Source of the DNA: an uncultured Curtobacterium sp.
GTDB taxonomy: Bacteria; Actinomycetota; Actinomycetes; Actinomycetales; Microbacteriaceae
Direction of reading: 5' to 3'
DNA: 17,263 bases
Assembly (NCBI GenBank): GCA_913774725.1
Contig: CAJYIG010000254.1
Span: forward strand, 1-17,263
This document shows, piece after piece, positions 14,347 to 17,263 of the stretch. A program made the translations under genes and the position numbers. The notes under the pieces are model-generated. The model ran no database searches, was not told where the DNA came from, and worked only from the letters and a program-made list of their open reading frames with translations. The first letter of the stretch is position 1. Each line of letters opens with the position of its first letter.

Positions 14347-15144
14347 GTGGACCTCCGCGACTTCGACTCCGCCCCCGCCGACGACGCCCGAAGGACCGCC
14401 CTGCACTGGGCCGCGGTACCGGCCTGGGCCGACACTCTCGTGGCCGCCCGACCGTTCCGCACCGTGCCGGCCCTGATCGCAGCGGCGACCGAGGCCGCGG
14501 CGGACTGGACCGCGGCGGACCTCGACACCGCCCTCGCCGAGCACCCCCGCATCGGCGAGCGCACCACCGAGGCGTCGTCGGCCCGCGAGCAGGGCGCGAT
14601 GGCGACAGCCGCGGACGACGTCGCTGCGGCGATCGCCCGGGGGAACGCCGCCTACGAGGACCGGTTCGACCGCGTGTTCCTCGTGCGTGCCGCCGGTCGG
14701 ACGCCCGAGGAGCTCCTCGCCGAGCTCGAACGGCGGCTCGCCGGTGACCCGGACACCGAGGTCGCCGAGGCCACCGCCGCCCTGGCGGACATCGCCGTGC
14801 ACCGGATCCGTGCGACCTTCGGCGTCCCGCACCTGACGACGCACGTGCTCGACGCCCGGACCGGCACCCCGGCCGCGGGCATCGCCCTGACGCTGCGCAC
14901 CGCCGGGGGCGAGGTGCTCGCCACGGGGGAGACCGATGCGGACGGTCGCGCCGGACTCGGACCCGACGTGCTGCCCCGCGGCGACCTCGAGCTCCGGTTC
15001 GACACCGGCGCCCACCACCGCGCAGCCGGGGTCCCGATCTTCCACCCGTACGTCGTCGTGGCGTTCACGGTGGCCGGGACCGACCACCTGCACGTCCCGG
15101 TGCTGCTCAGCCCCTTCGCGTACAGCACCTACCGCGGCAGCTGA
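14347..15144 (+). CDS. Bifunctional OHCU decarboxylase / 5-hydroxyisourate hydrolase (UraD-UraH fusion)
   Basis: A 265-residue fusion catalysing the two steps that follow urate oxidase. HIU hydrolase turns 5-hydroxyisourate into OHCU, and OHCU decarboxylase gives S-allantoin. The decarboxylase domain (about 1-158) carries HPRIGER (66-72) and the SSAREQGAM helix (77-85). The transthyretin-like hydrolase domain (about 162-265) carries LTTHVLDARTGTPAAGI (163-179), ETDADGR (195-201), FHPYV (232-236), HLHVPVLLSP (248-257) and the family's C-terminal YRGS. Catalytic His166, Arg201 and His233 appear to be present. The start is the GTG at 14347, seven bases after TAGGGT. No uricase gene lies in the window. 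The convergent permease is a likely functional partner. Confidence 0.93.
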   Translation: MDLRDFDSAPADDARRTALHWAAVPAWADTLVAARPFRTVPALIAAATEAAADWTAADLDTALAEHPRIGERTTEASSAREQGAMATAADDVAAAIARGNAAYEDRFDRVFLVRAAGRTPEELLAELERRLAGDPDTEVAEATAALADIAVHRIRATFGVPHLTTHVLDARTGTPAAGIALTLRTAGGEVLATGETDADGRAGLGPDVLPRGDLELRFDTGAHHRAAGVPIFHPYVVVAFTVAGTDHLHVPVLLSPFAYSTYRGS

Positions 15145-15153
15145 GCTCGGGGC

Positions 15154-15221
15154 CGAGACTCGGCTCCACGGACACCGTCCGCGCCCACGAGCGCGAGGAG
15201 TGTCGGGGGAGCCGAGTCTCG
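15154..15221. repeat. Long imperfect hairpin between convergent genes
   Basis: Outer arms CGAGACTCGGCTCC (15154-15167) and GGAGCCGAGTCTCG (15208-15221) are perfect 14-mers. Inside, GACAC (15171-15175) pairs with GTGTC (15200-15204), TCC (15178-15180) with GGA (15197-15199), and GCGC (15181-15184) with GCGC (15191-15194). This gives about 26 paired bases with small bulges. It could act as a bidirectional terminator for the uraD-uraH and permease genes, or be a REP-like element. Confidence 0.75.
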
Positions 15222-15271
15222 CGGGCGCGACCCGGAGTGGGCGCGAGCCGGAGCGGACCGGCGCGGACCCG

Positions 15272-16675
15272 TCAGGCGCGACCCTCGCCGACCGTGGCGA
15301 CCGGTGCCGTCGAGCGCACGCCGTCGTAGGACCCCGCCACGGGGTCGTCGCCGTACCGCTCCCGCAGCCCGTGCGACCCGAGCAGCAGGTTGAGCAGGAT
15401 CGCCGCGACCGCACCGGCCGAGATGCCCGAGTCGAACACGAGCGTGAACCACGTCGGGAACGCGCCGTAGATCTCCGGTGCCACGGTCGGCAGCAGCGCG
15501 ATCGCGAGCGGGAGCGCCACGACGAGCACGTTCCGGTTGTCGAAGCGCACCTTCGACAGCGTGCGGATGCCGCTCGCCGCGACCATGCCGAACAGGGCGA
15601 CCCCGGCTCCACCGAGCACCGCGTGCGGGACGGCCTCGACGACGGCCGCGACCTTCGGGACGAGGCCGAGCACGACGAGGATGCCGCCCGCCGCCGTCGC
15701 CACGTACCGGGAGCGCACGCCGGTCAGTGCCACCAGCCCGACGTTCTGCGCGAACGCCGTGTACGGGAACGTGTTGAAGACACCGCCGAGCACGGTGCCG
15801 AGGCCGTCCGCCCGCAGTCCGTCGGCCAGGGTGCGGCGCGACACCGGACGGTCGACGACCTCGCCGACGGCCACCATGTCGCCCGTGGTCTCGGTCATGA
15901 TGACGAGCCCGACGACGAGCATCGACACGATCGAGGCGAGGTCGAAGGTCGGTAGGCCGAAGTGGAACGGCGTGACGACGGCGAACCAGGCGGCGTCGCC
16001 GATGCCGGACCCGTCGACCATGCCGGGGACGAACAGCGCCGCCACGGTGCCGAGGACGAGTCCGAGCAGCACCGACACCCGCGCCAGGCCCCGCGGCGCG
16101 AACCGCTCGACGAGGACGATCGCCAGCAGCACCCCGGCGGCGAAGGCCACGTCGAGCGGATCGGCAGCGCCGTCCTCGCCACCCTCGGTGATCCAGCCCG
16201 CGGCGACGCTCGTGAGCGAGACGCCGATGATCAGGATCACGGTGCCGGTGACGATCGGCGGGAACAGCCGGACGAGCTGCGAGAACCACGGCGCGACGAG
16301 CACCATGAACACCCCGCAGGCGATGGTCGCCCCGTAGACCGCCGTGATGCCGTGCGCGCTGCCGATCGCGATCATCGGCCCGACGGCGGCGAACGTCACG
16401 CCCTGCACGAGCGGCAGCCGGACCCCGAAGCGCCAGAAGCCGACGGACTGCACGATCGTGGCGAGGCCGGCGACGAACAGGTCGGCGCTGATCAGGAAGG
16501 CCAGGTCGGCTCGGTCGAACCCGAGCGCGCCCCCGACGATGAGGGGGACGGCGACCGCCCCCGCGTACATCGCCAGGACGTGCTGCAGCCCGAGCGGCAG
16601 CAGTCGGGCGAGCGGCGGGATCGTGTCGACCCCGTCCTGCCCGGTGGTGGTGCGTGGTGTCCTCGTGCTGGTCAT
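15272..16675 (-). CDS. NCS2-family xanthine/urate permease
   Basis: A 467-residue transporter with 12-14 hydrophobic segments, a proton-coupled purine symporter of the nucleobase-cation symporter-2 family. Family landmarks are LQHVLAMYAGAVAVPLIVGG (30-49, with the TM1 His32), TETTGD (261-266, substrate-binding Glu262) and the NCS2 signature AQNVGLVALTG (309-319, Gln310 and Asn311). The adjacent urate-pathway fusion suggests urate or xanthine as substrate rather than uracil. The ATG at 16675 is chosen for the GGGGG ribosome-like run six bases upstream; an in-frame GTG at 16702 would add nine residues. TAGCGT (16719-16714) is a probable -10. The gene is convergent with uraD-uraH. Confidence 0.93.
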   Translation of the reverse strand: MTSTRTPRTTTGQDGVDTIPPLARLLPLGLQHVLAMYAGAVAVPLIVGGALGFDRADLAFLISADLFVAGLATIVQSVGFWRFGVRLPLVQGVTFAAVGPMIAIGSAHGITAVYGATIACGVFMVLVAPWFSQLVRLFPPIVTGTVILIIGVSLTSVAAGWITEGGEDGAADPLDVAFAAGVLLAIVLVERFAPRGLARVSVLLGLVLGTVAALFVPGMVDGSGIGDAAWFAVVTPFHFGLPTFDLASIVSMLVVGLVIMTETTGDMVAVGEVVDRPVSRRTLADGLRADGLGTVLGGVFNTFPYTAFAQNVGLVALTGVRSRYVATAAGGILVVLGLVPKVAAVVEAVPHAVLGGAGVALFGMVAASGIRTLSKVRFDNRNVLVVALPLAIALLPTVAPEIYGAFPTWFTLVFDSGISAGAVAAILLNLLLGSHGLRERYGDDPVAGSYDGVRSTAPVATVGEGRA

Positions 16676-16713
16676 GGGTGCCCCCGTCGCGTCGCCGGTC
16701 ACGTGTCACCTCG

Positions 16714-16719
16714 ACGCTA
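16714..16719 (-). promoter_or_regulatory. -10 box for the purine permease gene
   Basis: TAGCGT on the minus strand would start transcription near 16707. This gives a leader of about 30 bases for ATG 16675, or about 5 bases for the alternative GTG at 16702. Confidence 0.45.
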
Positions 16720-16752
16720 GAAAGCCCCTGTTTCCGCGCCGTGACGGGCACG

Positions 16753-16797
16753 GGTCGCGCGGATCACGCGACCGGACGCCGGAACGCGCGTTCCGGC
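16753..16797. repeat. Two adjacent palindromes upstream of the permease promoter
   Basis: GGTCGCG (16753-16759) pairs with CGCGACC (16767-16773), and a perfect 20-bp palindrome GCCGGAACGCGCGTTCCGGC spans 16778-16797. Both lie between the aldo/keto reductase terminator and the permease promoter, and may be operators or part of a compound terminator. Confidence 0.6.
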
Positions 16798-16814
16798 GGC
16801 TCCTCCGGGTCCGG

Positions 16815-16862
16815 GACGGACGGGAGGCCCGTGGCGGGGTCGCCACGAGCCTCCAGACCGTC
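16815..16862 (-). terminator. Hairpin downstream of the aldo/keto reductase gene
   Basis: Arms 16815-16836 and 16841-16862 pair over 22 positions with three non-Watson-Crick positions and a GGGT loop. It begins 11 bases past the reductase stop codon. The left arm begins GACGGACGGGAGGC, the same start as the icd and hlyC-type terminators. Confidence 0.65.
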
Positions 16863-16873
16863 TCCTGGTCGCG

Positions 16874-17263
<390 letters not shown>

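Overview
This is a chromosomal segment from a very GC-rich actinobacterium, most likely a Microbacteriaceae member and plausibly Curtobacterium-like. The assignment rests on base composition, a monomeric NADP isocitrate dehydrogenase, an FBP-domain zinc protein, a fused UraD-UraH enzyme and many leaderless genes; it is an inference from gene content, not an identification. I see no rRNA, tRNA, transposase, integrase or CRISPR array. The gene content is mostly housekeeping or conserved-hypothetical. The more unusual signals are in intergenic DNA and in two proteins that look like degenerate enzymes.

Layout. At 1-2470, three minus-strand genes: a DUF6197-like protein, an aminoglycoside-type phosphotransferase, and a TetR regulator resembling gamma-butyrolactone receptors. 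The regulator is divergent from a small membrane protein (2551-2982). At 3010-4934 a ThuA-like gene is coupled by a 4-base overlap to a GAF/PP2C-like protein whose phosphatase site looks broken. Divergent from ThuA is a DUF3817 membrane protein (5145-5597). The 328 bp between it and the convergent icd gene form a repeat-rich island. After icd (5926-8136, minus) come an orphan 162-residue gene (minus), an M23 peptidase (plus) and an HlyC/CorC-type CNNM-CBS protein (plus) preceded by an 18-codon upstream ORF. Next are an XRE/MmyB-type regulator, a divergent pair (an 80-residue membrane protein and a degenerate methyltransferase-like protein), an FBP-domain protein with a long structured leader containing a 16-codon ORF, the UraD-UraH fusion, a convergent NCS2 purine permease, and the C-terminal part of an aldo/keto reductase that runs off the right edge.

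Working together. The UraD-UraH fusion and the NCS2 permease fit purine or urate uptake and conversion of hydroxyisourate to allantoin, although no uricase lies in the window. ThuA and the GAF protein are translationally coupled and probably act together. Most other genes are single transcription units. At least eight have a TANNNT -10 box 6-7 bases before the start codon, so leaderless mRNAs seem to be the rule here.

Intergenic DNA. A strong GC-rich hairpin with a shared 19-base arm follows both icd and hlyC, and a diverged copy follows the aldo/keto reductase gene. Two of these are followed by short 9-bp repeats. Other palindromes and tandem arrays lie upstream of the XRE regulator, between uraD-uraH and the permease, and upstream of the DUF3817 gene. 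The best candidates for undescribed regulation are the two upstream-ORF leaders, in front of the FBP-domain gene and the hlyC-type gene.
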